Shown: in pieces, positions 54,515 to 62,639 of the stretch
How the letters are laid out: each line of letters begins with the position of its first letter
Position numbering within the stretch: position 1 is the first letter of the stretch
Assembly (NCBI RefSeq): GCF_001437355.1
Contig: NZ_JQBM01000005.1
Span: 26,112-90,111 of the forward strand
From: Weissella viridescens
Lineage (GTDB): Bacteria; Bacillota; Bacilli; Lactobacillales; Lactobacillaceae
DNA length: 64,000 nucleotides
Direction of reading: 5' to 3'
Made by a program: the position numbers and the translations under genes
The notes under the pieces: model-generated
Databases searched by the model: none
The model's input: only the letters and a program-made list of their open reading frames with translations
Told to the model about the DNA's origin: nothing

Positions 54515-54539
54515 TGCTGCACCTCATTTCTAAAATAGT

Positions 54540-54581
54540 AAAAAAATAACCATACCCCACAGACGCAGGATACGGTTATCA
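54540..54581 (-). terminator. Terminator of the tRNA array
   Basis: Stem GATAACCGTATCC/GGGTATGGTTATT (with mismatches) followed by a U-tract on the minus strand, just before the degenerate ATPase gene. Confidence 0.75.
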
Positions 54582-54585
54582 GCAA

Positions 54586-54675
54586 AGGAGAATGTGGGAT
54601 TCGAACCCACGCGCCGGTTTCCCGACCTGACGGTTTTCAAGACCGTTCCCTTCAGCCAGACTTGGGTAATTCTCC
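54586..54675 (-). tRNA. tRNA-Ser (UGA), copy 1 (last in transcript)
   Basis: Class II tRNA with variable arm, anticodon loop CTTGAAA (anticodon TGA). Acceptor GGAGAAT/ATTCTCC fully paired. CCA not encoded. Confidence 0.95.
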
Positions 54676-54680
54676 ATAAA

Positions 54681-54754
54681 TTGCGGGTGTAGGATTTGAA
54701 CCTACGACCTTCGGGTTATGGGCCCGACGAGCTACCAGACTGCTCCAACCCGCG
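54681..54754 (-). tRNA. tRNA-fMet (CAU), copy 1
   Basis: Initiator features: C1-A72 mismatch (CGCGGGT/ACCCGCA) and three G-C pairs in the anticodon stem TCGGG/CCCGA with anticodon CAT. CCA not encoded. Confidence 0.96.
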
Positions 54755-54766
54755 ATAATAATAAAA

Positions 54767-54856
54767 AGGAGGATGTGGGATTCGAACCCACGCGCCGGTT
54801 TCCCGACCTGACGGTTTTCAAGACCGTTCCCTTCAGCCAGACTTGGGTAATTCTCC
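54767..54856 (-). tRNA. tRNA-Ser (UGA), copy 2, hybrid acceptor stem
   Basis: Same body as copy 1, but the acceptor stem is GGAGAAT/ATCCTCC. Position 5 is A against C68, one internal A-C mismatch (54852 paired with 54772). Confidence 0.94.
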
Positions 54857-54861
54857 ATAAA

Positions 54862-54935
54862 TTGCGGGTGTAGGATTTGAACCTACGACCTTCGGGTTAT
54901 GGGCCCGACGAGCTACCAGACTGCTCCAACCCGCG
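54862..54935 (-). tRNA. tRNA-fMet (CAU), copy 2
   Basis: Identical to the first initiator copy. Confidence 0.96.
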
Positions 54936-54947
54936 ATAATAATAAAA

Positions 54948-55037
54948 AGGAGGATGTGGGATTCGAACCCACGCGCCGGTTTCCCGACCTGACGGTTTTC
55001 AAGACCGTTCCCTTCAGCCAGACTTGGGTAATTCTCC
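54948..55037 (-). tRNA. tRNA-Ser (UGA), copy 3, hybrid acceptor stem
   Basis: Identical to copy 2, including the A-C mismatch in the acceptor stem (55033 against 54953). Confidence 0.94.
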
Positions 55038-55042
55038 ATAAA

Positions 55043-55116
55043 TTGCGGGTGTAGGATTTGAACCTACGACCTTCGGGTTATGGGCCCGACGAGCTACCAG
55101 ACTGCTCCAACCCGCG
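55043..55116 (-). tRNA. tRNA-fMet (CAU), copy 3
   Basis: Identical to the first initiator copy. Confidence 0.96.
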
Positions 55117-55128
55117 ATAATAATAAAA

Positions 55129-55218
55129 AGGAGGATGTGGGATTCGAACCCACGCGCCGGTTTCCCGACCTGACGGTTTTCAAGACCGTTCCCTTCAGCC
55201 AGACTTGGGTAATCCTCC
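55129..55218 (-). tRNA. tRNA-Ser (UGA), copy 4 (first in transcript)
   Basis: Acceptor GGAGGAT/ATCCTCC fully paired; it differs from copy 1 at positions 5 and 68 by a compensated G-C pair. Confidence 0.95.
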
Positions 55219-55231
55219 ATAACAAAACATT

Positions 55232-55260
55232 ATGTTACACGATATTCGCTTACCTGTCAA
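55232..55260 (-). promoter_or_regulatory. Promoter of the tRNA array
   Basis: Minus-strand consensus TTGACA (55255-55260), 17-bp spacer, TAACAT (55232-55237), 13 bp before the first tRNA. Confidence 0.82.
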
Positions 55261-55315
55261 CTATTTTGTTGTATAAATTTTATTTATACCTTCATTTTAT
55301 CATTTCCTCGCCGAT

Positions 55316-55350
55316 AAAAAAAGAGAACTACCCTATGGATAGTTCTCTAA
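55316..55350 (-). terminator. Terminator after the CopB-type ATPase gene
   Basis: Stem AGAGAACTA/TAGTTCTCT with a U-tract on the minus strand. Confidence 0.85.
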
Positions 55351-55353
55351 AGC

Positions 55354-57666
55354 CTATTTAATTCTTAATGTCATCGCATTGATGGCAACAATAATCGTTG
55401 ATAGTGACATTAAAACAGCCCCCATCATTGGATCAAGTCTGAAGCCAAGTGGAATCAATACTCCTGCGGCGAGTGGCAAGGCAATAATATTATAGCCCGC
55501 TCCCCACCAAAGGTTTTCAATCATCTTACGACGCGTATTCTTAGCTAACTTAATTAAATCAATAATGTCAGTTGGATTTGAGTTCACCAGGATAACATCC
55601 GCGGCACTAATGGCAACATCCGTTCCGGCCCCAATTGCAACACCAATCGTAGCTTGGGCTAGCGCTGGAGAATCATTAACACCATCCCCAACCATCATCA
55701 CACCAGCCTCTTTTTGATACTTGGTGACGTAATGAATTTTATCATTCGGTTTCAGTTCAGCATGTACTAAATCAATGCCAATGACACCAGCTACCTTTTT
55801 AGCAGCTTGTTCATTATCACCCGTTAACATAACTGGCGTATAGCCCATTTTTTTCAGTGTCTTAATGAAATCTGCAGTTCCAGCCTTAACTGCATCTCCT
55901 TCAGAAATCATTGCCACCGCTTTTTGGTCAATTAACAAGAAGCTGACGCTATATCCTGCTTGCGTTTGTCGGAGATAAGCAGCCTTATCCACTTGAATGC
56001 CTTGGGCATCTAAGTAATTGCGATTCACCACTGCCATTGCCTGCCCATCAATCGACCCTGTAACACCTGTACCAGGTATATTTTTAAAATCTTGAACAGT
56101 TGGTAATGTCGTATTACCTGCAGCTTCAACGATTCCTGTTGCTAGCGGATGTGTACTTCCCTGCTCAAGCGCAGCCGCATACTTCAACACGTCCGACTTG
56201 CTATAGTCTTGATCAAGCACGGTGACATCCTGGACTTTGAACCGGCCTTCCGTCAAGGTTCCTGTCTTATCCATCATGACATACTTCACGTCATTAATTG
56301 ATTCAAGCGCATTTCGATTTTGGATTAGCAAGCCATGCTTAGCGGCCAATCCCGTCATCCGTGATGCAACAAGCGGGATGGCCAAACCAAGCGCGTGCGG
56401 GCAAGCCGTAATTAAAACGGTTACGACAATTGGCAGCGCATATGAGAAGCCACGCGTCCATGTCCAATAAATGGCAGCCACAATGGCAATCCCTGTTGCA
56501 GCATAAAACAACCATCCGGCAACTTTATTCGCCAAATTTTCAGTATTCGACTTATTGTTCTGGGCATTTGCCACCAACTTTTGGACTTGTGCCAAAAAGC
56601 CACCGTCATCACCTTGCGTCACCTTCATCGTAAAGGATTGATTTTGGTTCTGTGAACCACCAACAACCTTATCTCCCTGATGCTTATGCACGCCGGCCGA
56701 CTCACCGGTTAAGAGAGATTCGTCCAAAATTGGTGTACCCGAAACGATTTGACCATCAGCTGGTACGCGCTCGTTTTCTTTAACAAGTACCACATCCTCA
56801 GACTTTAGGTCCTCAACGTTAACATCCTTTGTTTCACCTGACGGCGTTTCAAGATGGGCCTTTTTAGGCACTAATTTTGCCAAACTATCCACGGCTGATC
56901 CAGCCTTCATCACCGTATTCATTTCGATAATATGACCGATTAGCATAATATCAATCAACGAAGCCAATTCCCAAAAGAAATCCATCACATGCATACTTGG
57001 GTGCAATGCATTCATAACAGTAGCATACACACTATAGAAGTAGGCCACGCTAATCCCCAAGGTAATCAAGGTCATCATCGCTGGCTTTTTGTCGGCCAGT
57101 TCGCTTTTGGCACCGCTGAAGAATGGTGATCCACCATAGAAAAACAAAATAGTTCCAAAAATTAGAACCAGCCAATTTTGGCCAGGCACTCCCGTCACCG
57201 TAAATGGCATCTTCATCCCCATCATAGGTGAGAAAATCAGGATTGGCACTGTCAAGCATAATGACACCCACAGCTTCTGTTTCATATTGCCCATGTGCAT
57301 CATATGCCCACCTGGCATCATCATATCGCCATGACTCATATCCATACCAGTCATATCGTGATTGGCATGTTTCATATCCATATCAGCCATATCATGGTCG
57401 TCGTGTTTCATATCCATACCAGACATATCATGGTCGTCGTGTTTCATATCCATACCAGACATATCATGGTTGGCATGTTTCATATCCATATCAGACATAT
57501 CATGGTCGTCGTGTTTCATATCCATACCAGCCATATCGTGGTCATCGTGCTTCATATCCATACCAGACATATCGTGGTCATCGTGCTTCATATCCATACC
57601 AGACATATCATGGTCGTCGTGTTTCATATTCATGTTAGACATATTTTTTTCATCAGGATGTTTCAT
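55354..57666 (-). CDS. copB: Copper-type P1B ATPase with Met/His/Asp repeat N-terminus (CopB-like)
   Basis: ATP-driven heavy-metal exporter. The 770-residue protein has an N-terminal metal-binding region of eight 12-residue repeats (16-111, consensus HDDHDMSGMDMK) plus a Met/His cluster to residue 129. Membrane helices and the full P-type set follow: TGES (320-323), the CPH transport motif (422-424), DKTGT (466-470), HP (506-507) and GDGVND. CPH rather than CPC marks the P1B-3/CopB branch, associated with copper or silver export. GAGGG precedes the ATG. A Cys-rich small gene lies 51 bp upstream. No CopY-type repressor is adjacent. Confidence 0.94.
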   Translation of the reverse strand: MKHPDEKNMSNMNMKHDDHDMSGMDMKHDDHDMSGMDMKHDDHDMAGMDMKHDDHDMSDMDMKHANHDMSGMDMKHDDHDMSGMDMKHDDHDMADMDMKHANHDMTGMDMSHGDMMMPGGHMMHMGNMKQKLWVSLCLTVPILIFSPMMGMKMPFTVTGVPGQNWLVLIFGTILFFYGGSPFFSGAKSELADKKPAMMTLITLGISVAYFYSVYATVMNALHPSMHVMDFFWELASLIDIMLIGHIIEMNTVMKAGSAVDSLAKLVPKKAHLETPSGETKDVNVEDLKSEDVVLVKENERVPADGQIVSGTPILDESLLTGESAGVHKHQGDKVVGGSQNQNQSFTMKVTQGDDGGFLAQVQKLVANAQNNKSNTENLANKVAGWLFYAATGIAIVAAIYWTWTRGFSYALPIVVTVLITACPHALGLAIPLVASRMTGLAAKHGLLIQNRNALESINDVKYVMMDKTGTLTEGRFKVQDVTVLDQDYSKSDVLKYAAALEQGSTHPLATGIVEAAGNTTLPTVQDFKNIPGTGVTGSIDGQAMAVVNRNYLDAQGIQVDKAAYLRQTQAGYSVSFLLIDQKAVAMISEGDAVKAGTADFIKTLKKMGYTPVMLTGDNEQAAKKVAGVIGIDLVHAELKPNDKIHYVTKYQKEAGVMMVGDGVNDSPALAQATIGVAIGAGTDVAISAADVILVNSNPTDIIDLIKLAKNTRRKMIENLWWGAGYNIIALPLAAGVLIPLGFRLDPMMGAVLMSLSTIIVAINAMTLRIK
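57334..57621 (-). repeat. Eight 36-bp coding repeats in copB
   Basis: Codes for eight consecutive 12-residue Met/His/Asp repeats. Most have the core HDDHDM; two carry HANHDM and the fourth, seventh and eighth vary in the SG or GM positions. DNA identity between units is high, so the number may vary between strains. Confidence 0.93.
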
Positions 57667-57717
57667 CTATATACCCTCTTTCGTAATTTAGTCGCTACGC
57701 TATACCAAGTAGCTTCT

Positions 57718-57876
57718 TCACGGAGGTTTGTCAGGAGAAACGGTATCTTCAATGTCTGAAACTGAATCAGTTTCACCATCTACTGTATTAACGTCCACCA
57801 TCATTGGATTTGCCTTTGCAGTATCCATTGGTTGTCGGTCGCAACATCCACACGTACATTGTTGTCTTTCACTCAT
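57718..57876 (-). CDS. Small Cys-rich protein upstream of copB
   Basis: A 52-residue ORF (MSERQQCTCGCCDRQPMDTA...) with a compact CTCGCC cluster of four Cys in six residues near the start and an acidic, Ser/Asp-rich rest. AAAGGAG lies before the ATG at 57876. It is in the same direction as copB and its stop is 51 bp before the copB ATG, so the two are probably cotranscribed. The Cys cluster suggests soft-metal binding (copper buffering or sensing), but I recognise no family and it lacks MxCxxC. Confidence 0.6.
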   Translation of the reverse strand: MSERQQCTCGCCDRQPMDTAKANPMMVDVNTVDGETDSVSDIEDTVSPDKPP

Positions 57877-57930
57877 CCCGCTTCTCCTTTCTAAAATCTA
57901 CTAATTACATATTAACACATTCTTCTTTAT

Positions 57931-57966
57931 AAAAAAAAGACCATTCCAGAATGGAATAGCCTTTTC
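57931..57966 (-). terminator. Terminator of tRNA-Leu
   Basis: Stem AAGGCTATTCCA/TGGAATGGTCTT with an eight-base U-tract on the minus strand. Confidence 0.83.
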
Positions 57967-57971
57967 ATTGA

Positions 57972-58056
57972 TGCGGTCGGCGGGAATCGAACCCGCACGG
58001 TATTACCTACCACAGGATCCTTAATCCTGCGCGTCTACCAATTCCGCCACGACCGC
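57972..58056 (-). tRNA. tRNA-Leu (AAG)
   Basis: Class II tRNA, acceptor GCGGTCG/CGACCGC, discriminator A, anticodon stem CAGGA/TCCTG with loop TTAAGGA (anticodon AAG, A34 expected to become inosine if modified). Solitary gene. Confidence 0.93.
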
Positions 58057-58084
58057 AACTTCATGTTGAAACTCAACATGAAAT

Positions 58085-58113
58085 ATCATAGCAAAAATGG
58101 CGCTTTGACGCAA
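58085..58113 (-). promoter_or_regulatory. Promoter of tRNA-Leu
   Basis: Minus-strand TTGCGT (58108-58113), 17-bp spacer, TATGAT (58085-58090). An 8-bp perfect hairpin CATGTTGA/TCAACATG lies between promoter and tRNA (58062-58080). Confidence 0.7.
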
Positions 58114-58142
58114 GGCATCACCATTATTTTTTCAAATGAAAC

Positions 58143-58496
58143 TTACTTATTAGGCGTCAAAACCTCAACGACAACTGACTTCTGCTTCGCATCGTCAACC
58201 GGAGCTTCAGGAAAGTCCACGACAATATCCTTGTTTGGTGTCACTTCAGCTTGCTTCTTATCTACTTTGTTAGCAACTTGCTTTCCAAGGTCTGAAGCCT
58301 TTTTTGATACTGTATTTGCTGTATCAGATACAGTTCCTTTAACAGATGATGCTGTATCCTTAGCTTTAGCCTTAAGTTCCTCAGGGGTTTCTGGACGACC
58401 TAAGTATTCGCCACCTTCTTGCAATTTTGTACCAGCCCAGTTAATAATGTCACCAGTTCCTGTAACAATTTTTCCAAAACCTTCAAATAATGTCAT
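58143..58496 (-). CDS. Hypothetical amphipathic Lys/Ala-rich protein
   Basis: A 117-residue soluble protein. After a glycine-rich start (FGKIVTGTGDIINWAGTKLQEGGEYLG) there is a long amphipathic, repeat-like helical region (KAKAKDTASSVKGTVSDTANTVSKKASDLGKQVANKVDKKQ) resembling LEA/apolipoprotein-type sequences. The tail is Val-rich. It may coat membranes or protect under stress; this is a composition-based guess. Single-gene unit. Confidence 0.6.
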   Translation of the reverse strand: MTLFEGFGKIVTGTGDIINWAGTKLQEGGEYLGRPETPEELKAKAKDTASSVKGTVSDTANTVSKKASDLGKQVANKVDKKQAEVTPNKDIVVDFPEAPVDDAKQKSVVVEVLTPNK

Positions 58497-58558
58497 GATC
58501 CTACCACCTTTCGTCTCTTTGCTTTTCTATCATTATACATGATATGTTTAAAAAAATC

Positions 58559-60700
58559 TTATAATTCTTGTGGCCCAATCATTGATAGCTCAATTCGCTG
58601 ACGTTGCTGATCTACCTTCACTACCCAAACATCAACAATATCACCAACGGCAACCACTTGATGTGGATTCTGCACACGTTTTTTTGCTAAACGTGAAATA
58701 TGCACCAAACCATCTTCGTGCACGCCGATATCCACAAATGCACCGAAATCCACCACATTTCGGACTGTTCCTTGCAACTGCATGCCAACTTCTAAATCTT
58801 TCATTGAAAGAACATCAGAACGTAAAATGGCACCTGGTTCTGCATCTCGTAAATCTCGGCCAGGGTGTTCAAGCGAAGCCACAATATCTTGAAGCGTTGG
58901 TAACCCAACCTCATATTCTGTCGCTAACTGACGCAATGGCAAGTCAGTAGGTGCGACTTGTCTATTTTCGGCTTCTTTTAAGACGGTTTGCGCTAATTTA
59001 TATGACTCGGGATGAATATCCGTGTTATCTAGTGGATTTTTACCATTTGGAATACGCAAAAATCCCGCTGCCTGCTCAAAGGCCTTCGCCCCTAGTTTAG
59101 GAACCTTTTTCACGGCAGCCCGACTCGCAAACTGACCATTTTCATCTCGATAATTCACAATATTTTGCGCAATTGTCGTATTCAAACCAGCAATATGTGT
59201 TAACAATTGCGGCGATGCCGTATTTAAATTAACACCAACTTGGTTAACTGCTGTTTCCAAAACTGCATCGACTTGTTGATTCATTTCTTTCTCAGGTAAA
59301 TCATGTTGGTATTGTCCAACCCCGACGGCTTGTGGATCAATTTTAATTAATTCAGCCATCGGATCTTGTAGACGTCGAGCAATTGAAATTGCAGACCGTT
59401 GTTCAACTTGTAGTTCTGGAAATTCAGCACGAGCTGCGTCACTGGCGGAATAGACTGAAGCACCAGCTTCATTAACAACAACGTACTTTAATTCAGGTAA
59501 GTCATGCTTAATAATGTCCGCAATAAACTGTTGTGACTCACGACTTGCCGTTCCATTACCAATAGCCACAATTGCAACATGATATTTTTTAACTAGTGAA
59601 ATAATTGTTTCGCGCGCAGCCTTAGGGTCATACTTAGGAGCTTTATGTGGATAAATGACTGCTTTCTCTAAAAACTTCCCATTTTCATCAACGACTGCCA
59701 ACTTTGATCCAGTTCGAATTCCTGGATCAAATCCCAAAACAACGTTTCCCTTAAGCGGTGCTGCCATAAGTAAGTGATAAAGGTTCTCGCCAAAGACCTT
59801 GATTGCTTCGGTTGATGCCTTATCAAACAGCGCTTTCTTTGTTTCACGTTCAATGGCTGGGCCAATAAAACGTTTATAAGCATCCGTAGCCGCTTGCATC
59901 AAAATATCAGCTGCAGGACCAGTCTTTTGCCCCACTAACCTAAACTTCAAATAGCGCGTAATTGCATCTACATCCACATCGATTCCTTGTGATAGTACGC
60001 CTTCTTTTTCACCACGATGAATTGCCAGTTCTTGGTGATTTAAAACTTGAGGTAATGGTGTACTAAAGTCATAGTAAAGTTCATAAACTTTTTGCGGATC
60101 CTTATCCTGCGCACCCCGCTTGATTTTTGATGTGAGCTTTCCATTTTTCTGTGTGTAGTTTCGTACCCACTCACGCAATCCAGCATTTTCACCCACAACT
60201 TCAGCAAAAATTTCGTGGACTCCGGCCAAAACATCCTCAACTGACTCAATGCCTTGTTCATGATTAATAAACGTTTGTGCCTTGTCTTCAATACCAGACT
60301 CTGGGAACGTTTGAATAAATTGTGCCATAGGCATCAAACCAGCTTCTTTTGCAATCGTGGCCTTCGTTCGACGCTTTTGCTTATACGGTAGATAAATATC
60401 CTCAACTTTTTGCATTGAATCGGCTTCAGCCAGTGCCTTTTCAATTGAGGCGTTCCAAGCACCTTGCTCACGAATTGCTTTTTCGACAGTTGTCTTTCGA
60501 TCAACTAAATCAGAAAACTTTTTCGCTATCGTTTGGATATCACGAATTTGAACTTCATCCAAATTACCTGTGGCTTCTTTTCGATAACGGGCAATAAAGG
60601 GGACCGTATTTCCTTCCTCTAACAGTGCTTGAACAGCTTTAACTTTTTTTAGTGGCAAATCTAAAGCTTGTGAAACTTTAATATCAATTGATTCAGTCAT
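58559..60700 (-). CDS. tex: Tex-family RNA-binding transcription accessory protein
   Basis: A 713-residue member of the Tex family, with its N-terminal helical region (PFIARYRKEATGNLDEVQIRDI), YqgF-like nuclease fold (GFDPGIRTGSKLAVVDENGKFL), helix-hairpin-helix motifs (VGVNLNTASPQLL and FASRAAVKKVPKLGAKAFEQAAGFLRI) and a C-terminal S1 domain (GTVRNVVDFGAFVDIGVHEDGLVHIS). Tex proteins bind structured nucleic acids and affect transcription and stress tolerance; the exact role is not established. No neighbours are obviously linked. Confidence 0.96.
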   Translation of the reverse strand: MTESIDIKVSQALDLPLKKVKAVQALLEEGNTVPFIARYRKEATGNLDEVQIRDIQTIAKKFSDLVDRKTTVEKAIREQGAWNASIEKALAEADSMQKVEDIYLPYKQKRRTKATIAKEAGLMPMAQFIQTFPESGIEDKAQTFINHEQGIESVEDVLAGVHEIFAEVVGENAGLREWVRNYTQKNGKLTSKIKRGAQDKDPQKVYELYYDFSTPLPQVLNHQELAIHRGEKEGVLSQGIDVDVDAITRYLKFRLVGQKTGPAADILMQAATDAYKRFIGPAIERETKKALFDKASTEAIKVFGENLYHLLMAAPLKGNVVLGFDPGIRTGSKLAVVDENGKFLEKAVIYPHKAPKYDPKAARETIISLVKKYHVAIVAIGNGTASRESQQFIADIIKHDLPELKYVVVNEAGASVYSASDAARAEFPELQVEQRSAISIARRLQDPMAELIKIDPQAVGVGQYQHDLPEKEMNQQVDAVLETAVNQVGVNLNTASPQLLTHIAGLNTTIAQNIVNYRDENGQFASRAAVKKVPKLGAKAFEQAAGFLRIPNGKNPLDNTDIHPESYKLAQTVLKEAENRQVAPTDLPLRQLATEYEVGLPTLQDIVASLEHPGRDLRDAEPGAILRSDVLSMKDLEVGMQLQGTVRNVVDFGAFVDIGVHEDGLVHISRLAKKRVQNPHQVVAVGDIVDVWVVKVDQQRQRIELSMIGPQEL

Positions 60701-60717
60701 GTCTCTGCTCTTCTCTA

Positions 60718-61158
60718 CTACATTGCTGACATCATCACGCGACGCAATTGCGTACCAAATTTAACGATGAGATCATTTTGTTGCGTTTCTGAATTACGGA
60801 AAGCTTCTAAGTCCACTGCTTGTTTGTCAACATCGAGGGCATCAGCCATGGCTTGCGTTGCATCTGCGTATTCTTGAAAGACTTGTGCTAGTGCCTTATG
60901 CATACCAATCACACGTGCCGGGGCCTTAACAGCCGATAGATTTGATGCTGCATCTTGATATATATCTACTGCATCATCAAAAGCCGTCGCAATTTCTTGA
61001 AAGTCTGCTTTACTCATATCAGCCAATTTATCAGCCTGGAGTGCTTCATCTAATTTATCAAAGTAGGGTGATGTTTTTTCACCTGTATCTTCTGTAAGTT
61101 GCGCAATTTCACCAACCTTTAGCGCGTATTGTTGTGGTGTTGCAAATGATTTTTTCAT
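60718..61158 (-). CDS. Hypothetical helical protein, 146 residues
   Basis: A soluble, largely helical protein (MKKSFATPQQYALKVGEIAQLTE...) rich in Ala, Asp and Gln; heptad patterns such as FDDAVDIYQDAASNLSAVKAPARVIGMHKALAQVFQEYADATQAMADAL suggest a coiled coil or four-helix bundle. It starts at 61158, where the family-like start begins; an upstream ATG is possible. It lies 17 bp before tex. Not recognised. Confidence 0.6.
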   Translation of the reverse strand: MKKSFATPQQYALKVGEIAQLTEDTGEKTSPYFDKLDEALQADKLADMSKADFQEIATAFDDAVDIYQDAASNLSAVKAPARVIGMHKALAQVFQEYADATQAMADALDVDKQAVDLEAFRNSETQQNDLIVKFGTQLRRVMMSAM

Positions 61159-61241
61159 CTTAATTCCCCTATTTGTTTTATTTATTATTACCATTATACC
61201 TTAATCAGCTTATGGCTTTCTCAATATCGTTTGAATAATAA

Positions 61242-61271
61242 AAAAACATTACCACATTTGGTAATGTTTCG
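61242..61271 (-). terminator. Terminator after hpf
   Basis: Stem AACATTACCA/TGGTAATGTT with a U-tract on the minus strand. Confidence 0.83.
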
Positions 61272-61282
61272 TAACGCAATTT

Positions 61283-61840
61283 TTAGTTATCTGTATCTAG
61301 AAGCGCGTATTGTCCATCTTTTCGCTTATATACCACAGCTGGTAAGTCATTTTCAGCATTAATAAAGATAAAGAAATCATGACCAAGTAATTCCATTTGT
61401 AAAACAGCTTCCTCAGGAACCATTGGCTTGAGCTCTACCGTCTTCTTACGTACAATCGGTAATTCATCATCTTCAACCGCATCAGTTTGATTGTCCGCTG
61501 AATCTGGTACATCAAGCTGCTTAAAACTTCCCTTACGCGTACTTTTAGTAATCTTCGTTCTATACTTTTTAATTTGTCGGTCAAGTTTGTCAGTAACTGC
61601 GTCAATCGCTTCGTACAAGTCAGCTTCCGTATCCTCAGCACGGATGACGTAATTCGCAATTTGTACAGTTACCTCAGCTTGAAAGGTATGCTTAGGTTTA
61701 TGGCTACTTAATTTAACACGCACGACATACTGATCATCAGCATTGAGATACTTCTCTAATCGTGCCAGACGCTTTTTAACGTAATCGCTAATTGCTTCGG
61801 TTAATTCAAAATTAAGACCACGAATTTGATACTCTACCAT
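61283..61840 (-). CDS. hpf: Long-form ribosome hibernation promoting factor
   Basis: Dimerises 70S ribosomes into inactive 100S particles in stationary phase. The 185-residue protein has the YfiA-like N-terminal domain (YQIRGLNFELTEAISDYVKKRLARLEKYL) that blocks the decoding site, a linker and the C-terminal dimerisation domain (VEEAVLQMELLGHDFFIFINAENDLPAVVYKRKDGQYALL). Long HPF is the Firmicute form. It follows comFC, an order shared by many lactic acid bacteria. Confidence 0.96.
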   Translation of the reverse strand: MVEYQIRGLNFELTEAISDYVKKRLARLEKYLNADDQYVVRVKLSSHKPKHTFQAEVTVQIANYVIRAEDTEADLYEAIDAVTDKLDRQIKKYRTKITKSTRKGSFKQLDVPDSADNQTDAVEDDELPIVRKKTVELKPMVPEEAVLQMELLGHDFFIFINAENDLPAVVYKRKDGQYALLDTDN

Positions 61841-61949
61841 ATGCTTCTCCTATCTATACCTATTGGTATTGACAACGATCTACAAATCACCCAGCTTTAT
61901 TGGGTACATATATTCTACCACGATTAAATTTAAGCGTGTACTAAATATT

Positions 61950-62639
61950 TTAGGCGTGAACCAAAGATAATGAGCATATATTCCGATACCCCGCCTGACG
62001 TATTACCTCATATGCCTGCCTAATCGTAGTTCCTGTTGTGTAGATATCATCTACCAAGCATATCCTACACTCCTTTGGGTATGGCTGATGAGTACTTACA
62101 CTGAATGGATTGCTCGAATTAATTCGTTCCCACTTTGTTCTTTTACTCTGTGAATCCGTTTGATGAACACGTTTTAAAAGTTGCTGATAATCCGTCCCTA
62201 ACCACGCCTCAACTTGATTAAAGCCACGTGCACTATATTTGACATCAGAAAGCGGAATAGGCACAACGACTTCGACATTCATTTTTCGTATAGTTCGTTG
62301 TATTTCAGAACAAAAAAGTTGTGATAAGTGATAGCCACCCTGAAACTTATAGTACTTAAAATAATGCTGCATGATTTCATTATAATGATACAAGCTGACA
62401 TGCTTAATTTGTCCATTCGTTCTTTTCATCCACACACGACAGTCTAGACACTGATTATCGTCAACTTCTGCTACATCTCTCCCGCATTGCCGACACTTCA
62501 GTCCTGTTATCCGTTCAAATCGTTTTTTACATGTACGGCAAATTATACATGGTTTCAAAATAAATAGGCCCCGTAAAACTTCTAAATCGGATAACGGTTG
62601 CTGACATAAATCACATGTTGGGTTCTCGATTAATTCCAT
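61950..62639 (-). CDS. comFC: Competence protein ComFC
   Basis: Phosphoribosyltransferase-fold protein needed for uptake of transforming DNA. The 229-residue protein has an N-terminal zinc-binding region with paired Cys (CDLCQQPL, CIICRTC, CRQCGRD and CLDC), then RGFNQVEAWL and the PRPP-binding-like loop CLVDDIYTTGTTIRQAYEVI. It overlaps the comFA end by about 29 bp, so the two are tightly coupled. Confidence 0.94.
   Translation of the reverse strand: MELIENPTCDLCQQPLSDLEVLRGLFILKPCIICRTCKKRFERITGLKCRQCGRDVAEVDDNQCLDCRVWMKRTNGQIKHVSLYHYNEIMQHYFKYYKFQGGYHLSQLFCSEIQRTIRKMNVEVVVPIPLSDVKYSARGFNQVEAWLGTDYQQLLKRVHQTDSQSKRTKWERINSSNPFSVSTHQPYPKECRICLVDDIYTTGTTIRQAYEVIRQAGYRNICSLSLVHA

Larger units (their letters stand above)
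54586..55218 (-). repeat. Tandem tRNA array with 181-bp period
   Basis: Three units of exactly 181 bp, each tRNA-Ser(UGA) plus tRNA-fMet, with a fourth tRNA-Ser closing the array: order in transcription Ser-fMet-Ser-fMet-Ser-fMet-Ser. Units are identical apart from acceptor-stem bases of the tRNA-Ser copies. The outer two copies have matched stems, and the inner two combine the 5' half of one with the 3' half of the other. Confidence 0.95.

Noticed and set aside
54586..55218. CRISPR-like regular repeats and repeated 68-residue ORFs
   Set aside because: The 181-bp period is explained fully by tandem tRNA-Ser and tRNA-fMet genes; the ORFs are tRNA sequence read in frame.
57228..57759. Plus-strand ORFs with His/Ile- or Ser/Tyr-rich repeats
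   Set aside because: They are the antisense of the Met/His/Asp repeats of copB, with no ribosome binding sites of their own.
57877..57960. CopY-type operator (TACANNTGTA) upstream of the copper genes
   Set aside because: No full match was found in the upstream region; only half-sites such as TACA occur.
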